Shown here: piece after piece, positions 25,568 through 33,125 of the stretch
Layout: every line of letters starts with the position of its first letter
How positions within the stretch are numbered: position 1 is the first letter of the stretch
Assembly: GCA_002862805.1 (NCBI GenBank)
Contig: PKEA01000044.1
Span: 1-52,456, forward strand
Direction: 5' to 3'
DNA: 52,456 nucleotides
Origin: Flavobacteriaceae bacterium
GTDB lineage: Bacteria; Bacteroidota; Bacteroidia; Flavobacteriales; Flavobacteriaceae
Notes under the pieces: generated by a model
Database searches by the model: none
Seen by the model: the letters and a program-made list of their open reading frames with translations, nothing else
Told to the model about the DNA's origin: nothing
Translations under genes and position numbers: made by a program

Positions 25568-26803
25568 TCAACAACTCCTATTCTTCAATTCAATCCATCG
25601 GCTCATAAACTTGGTACTTTGCATGGTTTGGTGTTTAAATATTTGTCCCAAAAAGTTTTGGTTTCGATGAATTTCTAAATTCGAAAGTAACTCATTAATT
25701 TTTGTAACAAAATCAGTTTTAAAAAGCGATTTTTCAAAACGTTGATTTACTAAGTAAATTCCGTTTTTTTGTGCAGTATTCCAAAGTTCTTCGTTCGAAT
25801 ACAATTCAATTGTTTTTTCAATAAATTCTTCATCAGAATTGGTAATACAACCATTCCAATCTAAATTTCCATGCATTGCTTCGGCACCAACTTTAGTGGT
25901 AATATTGGGTAAACCCAATTGCATAGTTTCTAATAATTTTCCTTTTAAACCAGCTCCATAAGGAATAGGTGCAAGCAAGACTTTAGCCGAATTAAAAACC
26001 TTTTCCACACTTTCGGCTCTTCCTTTAATGATGAAACCTTCTTTATCGTTGTGCAATTGTTTTGCTTTTTCTGAAACATAAGCACCATATATATGCATTT
26101 CGGCTTCAGGAAGCTCTTTTTTAATCGATTTCCAGAGCTTTTTCAATTGTAATACTGTTTGCCAATTCGGTTCGTGTAAAAAGTTGCCTATGCTTATAAA
26201 ATGCTTCCTTTCTGAAAATTTCGGAATGTTTTCAAATGAATTCTCGTTTAAAACTTCCACCATGAAAGGTAAATAATGTAAAATATCACTATTTACTTTA
26301 AAAGTTTCGGTAAGTAATTGCATTTCAAATTCTGAAATAATTAAACTCAAATCACAACGATAAATGGAAGCTAATTCGCGTTTAAAAATATCAGAAATAT
26401 AATCTTCAAAAGCTATAGTTTTATTTTGTTTGAATGCTGTTTCTCTTGTTTTTCTAAGAAAATGTAAATCTTCTGTGTCTAACATTCGTAAAGCATTTGG
26501 ACAATTTTCTGCAACTCGCCAACCGTATTGTTCTTCGATCATAAAACGATCAAATAATACAATTGTTGGGTTTAATTCAGTAATCAAAACATCAAAACTT
26601 ACATCGTTTAACTGAATACTCTTTGTTTGAACTCCTATACTTTCTAAATTAAACGAATTTTCACCTTTACTTGCCGAAGACAGAAAAGTGATTGTGTATT
26701 TTTCTTTTTGAAACACTTCAATAATTTGCAACATTCGAGTTCCTGCTGCTGTTGAGGTTGGTTCTGGCCAAACGGTTCCTATAATTACTAAGTGATTTTG
26801 CAT
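25568..26803 (-). CDS. Glycosyltransferase, GT4-like
   Basis: A 411-residue GT-B fold protein. The N-terminal half starts VIIGTVWPEPTSTAAGTRMLQII, an acceptor-domain signature, and the C-terminal half has the sugar-nucleotide part with FISIGNFLHEPNW, VLLAPIPYGAGLKGKLLETM and LPNITTKVGAEAM. The conserved Glu of the E-x7-E motif is in GLKGKLLET. It stands alone, so the sugar and acceptor are unknown; surface polysaccharide or protein glycosylation are both possible. Confidence 0.85.
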   Translation of the reverse strand: MQNHLVIIGTVWPEPTSTAAGTRMLQIIEVFQKEKYTITFLSSASKGENSFNLESIGVQTKSIQLNDVSFDVLITELNPTIVLFDRFMIEEQYGWRVAENCPNALRMLDTEDLHFLRKTRETAFKQNKTIAFEDYISDIFKRELASIYRCDLSLIISEFEMQLLTETFKVNSDILHYLPFMVEVLNENSFENIPKFSERKHFISIGNFLHEPNWQTVLQLKKLWKSIKKELPEAEMHIYGAYVSEKAKQLHNDKEGFIIKGRAESVEKVFNSAKVLLAPIPYGAGLKGKLLETMQLGLPNITTKVGAEAMHGNLDWNGCITNSDEEFIEKTIELYSNEELWNTAQKNGIYLVNQRFEKSLFKTDFVTKINELLSNLEIHRNQNFLGQIFKHQTMQSTKFMSRWIELKNRSC

Positions 26804-26816
26804 GGTACAAATATAG

Positions 26817-26900
26817 AATTAATAATTATGAGTTATGAATTGTTAATTATGAATTGTTTCTTTGTAATTCATAATTCGTAATTCGTAATTGATATTCAAT
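26817..26900. repeat. Degenerate heptamer repeats with inverted symmetry
   Basis: The spacer between the divergent glycosyltransferase and NUDIX genes is made of degenerate units such as TTATGAATTG and, on the other side, AATTCATAATTCGTAATTCGTAATTG. The two halves are roughly inverted copies. The unit is close to 7 bp (ATTCGTA). Confidence 0.6.
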
Positions 26901-27413
26901 ATGACTTTCTTTAAATTTTGTCCCAATTGTAAATCTGAACATTTTAGTTTTCCAAATAACGTTCGTTTTCATTGTAATGATTGCGATTTTACCTATTATC
27001 ATAATATTGCAGCGGCTGTAGCCATTGTTTTTACTTTTGAAGACAAAATATTGTTTACCGTTAGAAATGTTGATCCTGATAAAGGAAAATGGGATTTACC
27101 AGGCGGATTTATTGACCCAGGTGAAAATGCAGAAGCGGCTGCTTGTAGAGAAATTAAAGAAGAATTGGGATTAGATGTTGATCAAAATGATTTAAAATAC
27201 ATTACTACTTCTCCAAACAATTATTTATACAAAAACGTACCGTATAGAACAATGGATATCTTTTATGAATGTCCACTTAAAACAGATGTAATTTCTATTA
27301 CTGCTGAAGACGAAATTCAAAGTTTAATTTGGGTAAACCGAAATGAAATTGATTTAGAAAAAATTGGTTTTGTTTCAATTCGAAAAGTAATAGATGAAAA
27401 ATATAAAATTTAA
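26901..27413 (+). CDS. NUDIX hydrolase with N-terminal zinc ribbon
   Basis: A 170-residue protein. CPNC and CNDC (residues 7-10 and 25-28) form an N-terminal zinc ribbon as in NudC-type enzymes. A complete Nudix box lies at 69-91 (G-x5-E-x7-REIKEELGL). This arrangement hydrolyses nucleoside diphosphate derivatives; the exact substrate is open. ATG at 26901 is preferred to an in-frame TTG at 26889 in repeat sequence. Its last four bases overlap the end of the convergent YkgJ-type gene. Confidence 0.9.
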   Translation: MTFFKFCPNCKSEHFSFPNNVRFHCNDCDFTYYHNIAAAVAIVFTFEDKILFTVRNVDPDKGKWDLPGGFIDPGENAEAAACREIKEELGLDVDQNDLKYITTSPNNYLYKNVPYRTMDIFYECPLKTDVISITAEDEIQSLIWVNRNEIDLEKIGFVSIRKVIDEKYKI

Positions 27414-28018
27414 GCACAATTAGGAAAACCTTCTGGGAAATCTCTATACGCATAATATTGTAAGACTTCTTCAATGGCTAGTTTTAGAGCGGTATTTACA
27501 GGAACAATAACATTTCCCATTCTAAAGTCTATTTGAGATAAATTCATGTAGTAATTTGTAAAAACAGGAACTGGCAATCCATTGTTTATGGCTTCTGTAG
27601 ATGTATTGAAATTTTCAGTTTGACTTTCTTTGATTATTTTACAAGTTGCCAATCGTAAAGCGCCATACTTATCTTTCGTTGCTCCAAAACCAAAAAGGCG
27701 ACAAATTAGTCCGCGATATGGATAATCTCCACAACTTCCAGAATTACTATCTAATAAAGATAAAGGTTGGTAAATATGACAAATAGAGCTTTGTTTTACT
27801 TTAAGTTTGGCTAAAACAGCTTCTGCATCTCCGTTTAAAAACAGATGAAAAGCCCAAGGTAAAAATTCTAAAGGTGAAGCTTCAATGTCTGGTTTAGTAC
27901 AGCATTTTCCACATCCTGCAATACAACCAAGTTTTGTTTGTGTTTGAAATTCAGCAATTTCTAGATCAAGATTTTTGTATAATTCTTCAACTAATCTAAC
28001 ACGGTTTTCTATTGACAT
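27410..28018 (-). CDS. YkgJ-type cysteine cluster protein, copy A
   Basis: A 202-residue protein with the cysteine-cluster signature CIAGCGKCC near residues 31-39, a CGDY and GLICRLFGFG in the middle, and a further Cys in ATCKII. The family (CxxxCxxCC) is thought to bind zinc or an iron-sulfur cluster. Function is unknown. It is clearly a tandem paralogue of the next gene upstream: both share the SIE-x-RVxLVxELYxNL opening and the DIxASPLEFLPWAFH stretch. The genes are 61 bp apart. Confidence 0.88.
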   Translation of the reverse strand: MSIENRVRLVEELYKNLDLEIAEFQTQTKLGCIAGCGKCCTKPDIEASPLEFLPWAFHLFLNGDAEAVLAKLKVKQSSICHIYQPLSLLDSNSGSCGDYPYRGLICRLFGFGATKDKYGALRLATCKIIKESQTENFNTSTEAINNGLPVPVFTNYYMNLSQIDFRMGNVIVPVNTALKLAIEEVLQYYAYRDFPEGFPNCA

Positions 28019-28079
28019 TAATTTCTTTCGAAGGTAGTCTATTAAGTGATTGAATGTTAGGTTTCTCTTGATTATAAAA

Positions 28080-28691
28080 TTAAAGTTTTTCTCCTTTATA
28101 ATTATCTGGAAAAGGTCGGTATGAATAATACTGTAAAACTTCTTCTAATGCGAGCTTCATTGCTTTGTTTACGGGTACAAAAACATTTCCCATTCTAAAA
28201 TCTATTTGAGAAAGTTGCATATAATATTCTGTAAAAATGGGAATTTGCAATCCATTATTTATGGCGATAGTACTTTTGTCAAAATTTTCTTTTTGTCCTT
28301 CTTTAATAATACTACAACTGGCGATTCGTAATTTTCCATATTTATCAGTAGTTGCTCCGTAACCAAATAAACGACAAATTAAACCACGATGTTTATAATC
28401 ACTACATTGCCCTTTAGTATATTCTTCAATTGACTTGGGTTGGTATAAATGACAGTTTGGAGTTGTTGTATTATTCAAAATAGCTAATTTTTCTTCGGCT
28501 TCACCTTCAATAAAAATATGAAAAGCCCAAGGTAGAAACTCTAATGGAGAAGCATCAATATCAGGAGTTGAACAGCATTTTCCACAACCTACAACACAAG
28601 AGAGCTTCGTTTGCGTTTGAAAGTTTTTAATTTCTGTTTCTAGGTTTTGGTACAATTCATTTACCAAATTCACCTTTTCTTCAATGCTCAT
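28080..28691 (-). CDS. YkgJ-type cysteine cluster protein, copy B
   Basis: A 203-residue paralogue of copy A with CVVGCGKCC, CSDY, GLICRLFGYG and ASCSII at the same places. The ATG at 28691 gives the same N-terminus (MSIEEKV) as copy A; an upstream in-frame ATG at 28718 would add nine hydrophobic residues without a counterpart. All cluster Cys residues are kept in both copies, so neither looks decayed. It is the first gene of the pair. Confidence 0.88.
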   Translation of the reverse strand: MSIEEKVNLVNELYQNLETEIKNFQTQTKLSCVVGCGKCCSTPDIDASPLEFLPWAFHIFIEGEAEEKLAILNNTTTPNCHLYQPKSIEEYTKGQCSDYKHRGLICRLFGYGATTDKYGKLRIASCSIIKEGQKENFDKSTIAINNGLQIPIFTEYYMQLSQIDFRMGNVFVPVNKAMKLALEEVLQYYSYRPFPDNYKGEKL

Positions 28692-28918
28692 AGCTATATA
28701 ATATGGGTAAAAATACAAAAAGCTCTGTAAAATAAAGTGTTTTTTATGGCATAGATTTTGTCTACATCTTTATTATTTAATTTTAAATATTTGTAGCCTT
28801 TTTAGTAACTTATATAATAAATACATATTTTGGACTAGTATGAAATATTTTTGTACATTAGTAATGTTTTAAGTATTTGACTATTAGTCTTTTATTTAAG
28901 TTTAGAAATGTTGGGAAT

Positions 28919-28975
28919 ATGTCGAAAAACCAACTGAATTTTGAAGTAGACAAACTAAAAACAATTAAATTATGA
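28919..28975 (+). other. Possible 18-codon leader ORF before the lipoprotein gene
   Basis: An ATG at 28919 opens a frame of 18 codons (MSKNQLNFEVDKLKTIKL) whose TGA overlaps the ATG of the lipoprotein gene as ATGA. It could couple translation of the two. The ORF is short enough to be chance. Confidence 0.25.
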
Positions 28976-29649
28976 AAAATTACTTTTTTAAGAGCATCTC
29001 ATTATTTTTCTTTTTAATAACTGTTGTAAGTTGCAGTAACGATGACTCTTCTCAGGTTGATGCGCCAACAGTTTCTAGCGATACATCTGCAGGTAATGTA
29101 GAAGTTACTTACACTACTATTAAAATTAACGGAAATGTTACTTCTACTGGTGGTGGTGAAGTTACCTCTCGAGGAGTTTGCTGGGGTACAAGTATTAATC
29201 CTACAATTAATGATAATAGAACAACTGAAACTACAGATGTTTTTTCTAGTACAATTAGTAATTTAACTGCAAATACAGCTTATTATTTTAGAGTATACGC
29301 AACAAATAGTGCAGGAACAAGTTATGGAGTAAATCAAAATTATAGTACATCATCATTAGATGATTCAACATGGAACTTTTTAATTAATAACTCAGGGTCT
29401 TCTTGGAATGCAGATGTTACTTTGAATGCAGATGGTACTGCTGTATATGATGAGCCTTCTTCTCCTGGAACGTATTTAACATACGGAACATGGTCTTTAA
29501 GTGGAAATGTATTGACATATGATATGGATTCTTCTGAACCAACAAATGCATCGTATCAGTTTACAGGAACTTTATTAAACAGTACAATGAGCGGAACTTT
29601 TACTTGGTCAGGCAGTCCAGATCAAACTTGGAGTGCAATTGAGTATTAG
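28972..29649 (+). CDS. Lipoprotein with fibronectin type III-like domain
   Basis: A 225-residue protein with a lipoprotein signal (VVSC, Cys21) followed by an Asn/Asp-rich stretch SNDDSS, which is typical of Bacteroidota lipoproteins exported to the cell surface. Residues about 33-125 form an FN3-like module with GEVTSRGVCWGTSINPTI and LTANTAYYFRVYATNSAGTSYG. The C-terminal part (WNADVTLNADGTAVYDE ... GTWSLSGNVLTY) looks like a small lipocalin-like beta barrel. Surface-exposed location is inferred; ligand unknown. A long leader of about 110 nt is possible. Confidence 0.85.
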   Translation: MKNYFFKSISLFFFLITVVSCSNDDSSQVDAPTVSSDTSAGNVEVTYTTIKINGNVTSTGGGEVTSRGVCWGTSINPTINDNRTTETTDVFSSTISNLTANTAYYFRVYATNSAGTSYGVNQNYSTSSLDDSTWNFLINNSGSSWNADVTLNADGTAVYDEPSSPGTYLTYGTWSLSGNVLTYDMDSSEPTNASYQFTGTLLNSTMSGTFTWSGSPDQTWSAIEY

Positions 29650-29705
29650 ATTTTTTTAATCAGTTGTTATTACTGAGAGGAATAGATATAAACTAGATTT
29701 TAAAT

Positions 29706-29752
29706 AAAAAATCCTTAAACTACTGATAACAGTGCGTTTAAGGATTTTTTTT
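29706..29752. terminator. Bidirectional terminator
   Basis: A 14-bp inverted repeat with A and T ends (about 29707-29720 with 29736-29749) lies between the convergent lipoprotein gene and tRNA-Arg. Confidence 0.8.
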
Positions 29753-29753
29753 G

Positions 29754-29827
29754 TGACCTCGACTGGATTCAAACCAGTAACCTTCTCAGCCGTAATGAGA
29801 TGCGCTATTCAGTTGCGCCACGAGGCC
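29754..29827 (-). tRNA. tRNA-Arg (anticodon ACG)
   Basis: A 74-nt cloverleaf on the minus strand. The acceptor arms GGCCTCG and CGAGGTC pair with one G-U, the anticodon stem TCTCA/TGAGA encloses the loop TTACGGC with anticodon ACG, and the T arm is CTGGTTTGAATCCAG. A34 is expected to be edited to inosine and to read CGU, CGC and CGA. CCA is not encoded. A -7-like TATATTTG lies at 29890-29883. Confidence 0.97.
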
Positions 29828-29940
29828 ATTTTTGCAAAGTCTATAAATACATAAATGTGTATTTTCAACTTGTTTGCGGGTGCAAATATAGATATAAATG
29901 ACTAAATTGCAAGTGTAAATGATAAAAAAAACACACAAAA

Positions 29941-30453
29941 ATGAATATTGAAAGCTATATACGTGACATTCAGGATTTTCCTAAACCAGGAATTGGATTT
30001 AAAGATATTACACCATTATTAAATAATGCTAAAGCTACACAAGAATGCTTAGATTTATTAGTAAATTCGTTAGAGGGGAAAAAAGTAGATAAAGTAGTTG
30101 GCGTAGAGAGTCGTGGATTTTTCTTTGGAATGCTTTTAGCACAAAGGTTAGGTGTTGGATTTATTCCTGTTCGTAAACCCAAAAAACTGCCTTATAATAC
30201 CATTTCTGCTTCTTATGAGTTAGAGTATGGTTCAGATGTGTTAGAAATGCACACGGATGCTATAGAAAAAGGAGAAAACATCTTAATTCACGATGATGTT
30301 TTGGCAACAGGTGGAACTGCAAAAGCAGTTTGTGAATTGGTAGAACAGTTAGGTGGAAATATAGTACAATGTAATTTTTTAATGGAAATAGAATTTTTAA
30401 ATGGAAGAGAAAAGATTTCTGAGTATGAAATTTTTGCTGCTTTGAAGTATTAG
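29941..30453 (+). CDS. apt: Adenine phosphoribosyltransferase
   Basis: Salvages adenine to AMP with PRPP in the cytosol. A 170-residue protein of the usual length with the start IRDIQDFPKPGIGFKDITPLL, VGVESRGFFFG (53-63), RKPKKLPY and the PRPP-binding loop HDDVLATGGTA (117-127). It stands alone between tRNA-Arg and a small convergent gene. Confidence 0.96.
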   Translation: MNIESYIRDIQDFPKPGIGFKDITPLLNNAKATQECLDLLVNSLEGKKVDKVVGVESRGFFFGMLLAQRLGVGFIPVRKPKKLPYNTISASYELEYGSDVLEMHTDAIEKGENILIHDDVLATGGTAKAVCELVEQLGGNIVQCNFLMEIEFLNGREKISEYEIFAALKY

Positions 30454-30519
30454 ATTAAAAGATTTTAAGATTGAATGATTAAATTATTGAAAGATTTCAT
30501 TTTTTGAAAAGCCAAAATC
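30454..30519. repeat. Degenerate AAGATT-type repeats after apt
   Basis: The spacer contains units such as AAAGATTTTAAGATTGAATGATT and ATTGAAAGATTT with a period of about 7-8 bp. It contains no gene. Confidence 0.4.
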
Positions 30520-30660
30520 TTATTTTAAACTTTTAATAGTTATATAATAACGATAAGCTAAAATAGCTTGTTGCCATTTTTTTGCTTTCGTTACATCTAA
30601 ACGTTGCTTTGTGAAACTTGGTAAAATAAGCTTATTTAATTTTGCTAAAAATTTATACAT
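30520..30660 (-). CDS. 46-residue conserved-type basic small protein
   Basis: An ATG at 30660 opens a 46-codon frame: MYKFLAKLNKLILPSFTKQR is the start, and KKWQQAILAYRYYITIKSLK the end. The protein is very basic and probably helical. I recall similar short proteins with a LPSFxKxxLD...AIxxYRYYxT pattern in many flavobacteria; some databases label them as SsrA-binding protein without evidence. The bidirectional terminator at 30688 lies upstream, and the gene is convergent to apt. Function unknown. Confidence 0.72.
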   Translation of the reverse strand: MYKFLAKLNKLILPSFTKQRLDVTKAKKWQQAILAYRYYITIKSLK

Positions 30661-30687
30661 TATTCATAATTTTTGGCAAATATAGTT

Positions 30688-30720
30688 AAAAAAAAGTCTC
30701 GCAATTGCGAGACTTTTTTT
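30688..30720 (-). terminator. Terminator after the M56 peptidase gene
   Basis: A perfect palindrome around CAATTG (arms about 30688-30704 and 30707-30720) with A and T ends follows the stop of the minus-strand M56 gene. Confidence 0.85.
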
Positions 30721-32695
30721 ATTTGGTTTTAATAATTATTTTTTGAATTATTAAGTTTTCGTCAGTTGAAAGTTGATCTTCAATTACTTTTATTTCCTTA
30801 AATGAATTTGAATCATATTTTTTAAATGATTCATAAGTATTGCTTACTTCGGTTCCATCAATTTCTATTTTTATATTTTTTAGAGAATATGTAGGGTATT
30901 TTGGAATTTTAATAACATTATTTGAGTGTATAAATAACTTACTTCCATTTTCTAAAAGATACATTTTATAATCCTGTAAATCTGGTTTAATAATTTTATT
31001 ATTATTTGTAGTAGTATAAGAATTTTTATCTTCATCAAACTCTACAACATCTCCTATTATGGTTACAATATTATTTTTCTCTTCAATTTTATGTGGAGTT
31101 CCTGTGTATAACCACCAATTTTTATCTTTTAAATCATTATAAGTATATTTTTTACTACTAATTATATATTCTTTATCTTTTTCAAAGGTTAATTTTATGT
31201 TTTTTAATACTTGATTTTCTTCTTCATTTACAAAAAAAGATTTACCATTAAAAATAAGAACACCATCTTTGGCTTTTTGTCCATATTTTTTAATTCCTTC
31301 TTCTTTACTTAATACAGTTATACTTCCATCAACCGAAACAGTTGTTCCTTTAGGAACTTCACTTTGTAAATATTCTTTTCCGTTGATGATGTAAAGTTGA
31401 TTTAGTTCGTTTTTTTTGTTTTTTTTAGCTTCATTTACAGTAGCCATTTTAACTTTTACTTCAGTTCCAAATTGTTTTGATAGTTTTTCATCTACAATAT
31501 AATCTGATAAATCTGGAGCTTCAGTAAATCCAATACTATTACTTTCTGTACTAAAATAAATAGGTTCAATTGGCTCATTTCCTTTAATTTCTTTAACGCC
31601 TTTATTGCCTTTATTGTCATTGAATTCAATTTTAATAGCTATAATTTCTCCTTTTTTATTGCGTTTAATTTTTGAAAATTTATAATCAATTCCTTGCTTT
31701 TTTAATTCTTCAGTATCTAATTTCATTTCTGCATCCGAAGCATTTTTATCAGTAACAAATCCAACAGCTATTGCTACAGCTTCTGTTACTTTTTTTTCTG
31801 AATTAATTGGATTTTCTTTAACTTGTGCTACAGTTTCTACTTGTAAAAGTAACATAAAAGCACTTAAAACAGGAAGAATTAAAGCATACTTCCACGATTT
31901 TCTTTGGTTGGATTGATTGGTGTTTAACATAACGATTCGTTTTTTGATTAATGATTGATAAAATTGATTTGTGATTGAGAGTTGGTGTTGATTAGTCACC
32001 ACTTTTAATAAGGTTTTTTGATAATTTATTTTGTCTTGAGTTATCACTGAAGCTTTAGCATCTGCAATATATTCTAGATTTTGAAGGATTTCTTTTTGAT
32101 AAAACCACATAATTGGGTTAATCCAAAACAAAGCACAGAATATTTTTGAAATCAGTACATCAATAGAATGCTTTTCTTTTACGTGAATCTTTTCATGAGA
32201 AATAATATGTTGTAATTCTTCTTCAGTAAACATTCGCCTATTAAAAACAATGTGATTAAAAAACGAAAACGGATTTTCATTAGACTCATTGTCAATTAGA
32301 ATGGCTTCTTTAGTTTTAGTTCTTTTGCCAAATTTTATAATTCTAAAAAAAGAAAGTATTTCGATTAATATCTTAACCATAAACACTACTGAAATTCCTA
32401 AATAAACATAAAATAGAATTAAATTCCAGTCAATTGGTTCTTCAATAACTTTATTTTCAATTATGTAGGGAACAAAGTCAGTAGAAACAGTTTCATAAAT
32501 AACCGGACTTGGTTCAACCCAAACTATTTTTGTAAAAGTGATTAAAGGTAAAATCACAGAAGCAAATAATCCCAACAACAAAAACCATCTGTTCTTATTG
32601 AAAAAGGTCTCTTTTCGCAATAAAAAATAATAAGCTAAAAAGAAGGTTAACAGTAAACCATTGACTTTTAAAAAGTAGGTGAATATTGCTTCCAT
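30719..32695 (-). CDS. M56 family metallopeptidase (BlaR1-like) with TonB-plug-like C-terminal region
   Basis: A 658-residue membrane protease. Three to four membrane segments precede the zinc site HEKIH (167-171) with Glu208 in NLEYIADA as third ligand. Another membrane segment lies at about 268-288. In BlaR1/MecR1 the C-terminus is a beta-lactam sensor; here 370 residues of different sequence follow. They include LYIINGKEY (434-442) and a VL...YG.KA.DGVLIF stretch (461-482), which resembles the plug-domain motif of SusC/TonB receptors. The partner is the BlaI-type repressor gene just upstream (4-bp gap). Signal unknown. Confidence 0.9.
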   Translation of the reverse strand: MEAIFTYFLKVNGLLLTFFLAYYFLLRKETFFNKNRWFLLLGLFASVILPLITFTKIVWVEPSPVIYETVSTDFVPYIIENKVIEEPIDWNLILFYVYLGISVVFMVKILIEILSFFRIIKFGKRTKTKEAILIDNESNENPFSFFNHIVFNRRMFTEEELQHIISHEKIHVKEKHSIDVLISKIFCALFWINPIMWFYQKEILQNLEYIADAKASVITQDKINYQKTLLKVVTNQHQLSITNQFYQSLIKKRIVMLNTNQSNQRKSWKYALILPVLSAFMLLLQVETVAQVKENPINSEKKVTEAVAIAVGFVTDKNASDAEMKLDTEELKKQGIDYKFSKIKRNKKGEIIAIKIEFNDNKGNKGVKEIKGNEPIEPIYFSTESNSIGFTEAPDLSDYIVDEKLSKQFGTEVKVKMATVNEAKKNKKNELNQLYIINGKEYLQSEVPKGTTVSVDGSITVLSKEEGIKKYGQKAKDGVLIFNGKSFFVNEEENQVLKNIKLTFEKDKEYIISSKKYTYNDLKDKNWWLYTGTPHKIEEKNNIVTIIGDVVEFDEDKNSYTTTNNNKIIKPDLQDYKMYLLENGSKLFIHSNNVIKIPKYPTYSLKNIKIEIDGTEVSNTYESFKKYDSNSFKEIKVIEDQLSTDENLIIQKIIIKTK

Positions 32696-32699
32696 AAGC

Positions 32700-33056
32700 T
32701 TATTTTTTTTCGATTAAATCTAAAATTTCACGAAGTTCTTTTGCTGAAATTTTTTGTTCTTCTGCAAAAAAGGAAACCATATTCTTGTACGAATTATTGA
32801 AATAATTTTCAATAGCTGTATTCATAAATTCTTTTCTATAAGCTTCTTTGGTAACAATAGGATAGTATTGATGTGTGTTTCCATAAGCAGTGTAGGAAAC
32901 ATATCCTTTTTCTTCTAAATTTCTAATAATAGTTGATAAAGTATTGTAATGAGGTTTGTCTTCTACGATTTCGGCTAATACATCTTTTACAAATGCTTTT
33001 TTAAGGCTCCATAAAATGTGCATTATTTCTTCTTCTTTATTGGTAAGTTTTTGCAT
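32700..33056 (-). CDS. BlaI/MecI/CopY family transcriptional repressor
   Basis: A 118-residue winged-helix repressor: KLTNKEEEIMHILWSLKKAFVKDVL opens the HTH, and KPHYNTLSTIIRNLEEKGYV is the recognition part. In BlaI-BlaR1 systems the M56 peptidase triggers cleavage of the repressor; the downstream gene here encodes such a peptidase, and the two are one operon. ATG at 33056 is chosen because an upstream start at 33077 lies inside the promoter. Two dyads cover the promoter at 33069-33119, so autorepression is likely. Confidence 0.92.
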   Translation of the reverse strand: MQKLTNKEEEIMHILWSLKKAFVKDVLAEIVEDKPHYNTLSTIIRNLEEKGYVSYTAYGNTHQYYPIVTKEAYRKEFMNTAIENYFNNSYKNMVSFFAEEQKISAKELREILDLIEKK

Positions 33057-33068
33057 AACTAAAATTTT

Positions 33069-33119
33069 GTTATACAAACGTATAACTATTTTTTTAGTTT
33101 TACAACTATTTTTATAGTT
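33069..33119 (-). promoter_or_regulatory. BlaI-type operon promoter with two dyads
   Basis: On the minus strand TTG (33105-33103) and TACGTTTG (33082-33075) are 20 bp apart and fit -33 and -7. GTTATAC and GTATAAC (33069-33075 and 33080-33086) form a perfect dyad over the -7 box. AACTAT and ATAGTT (33104-33109 and 33114-33119) form another over the -33 box. A further AACTATTTTT copy starts at 33124. Confidence 0.65.
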
Positions 33120-33125
33120 AAGTAA

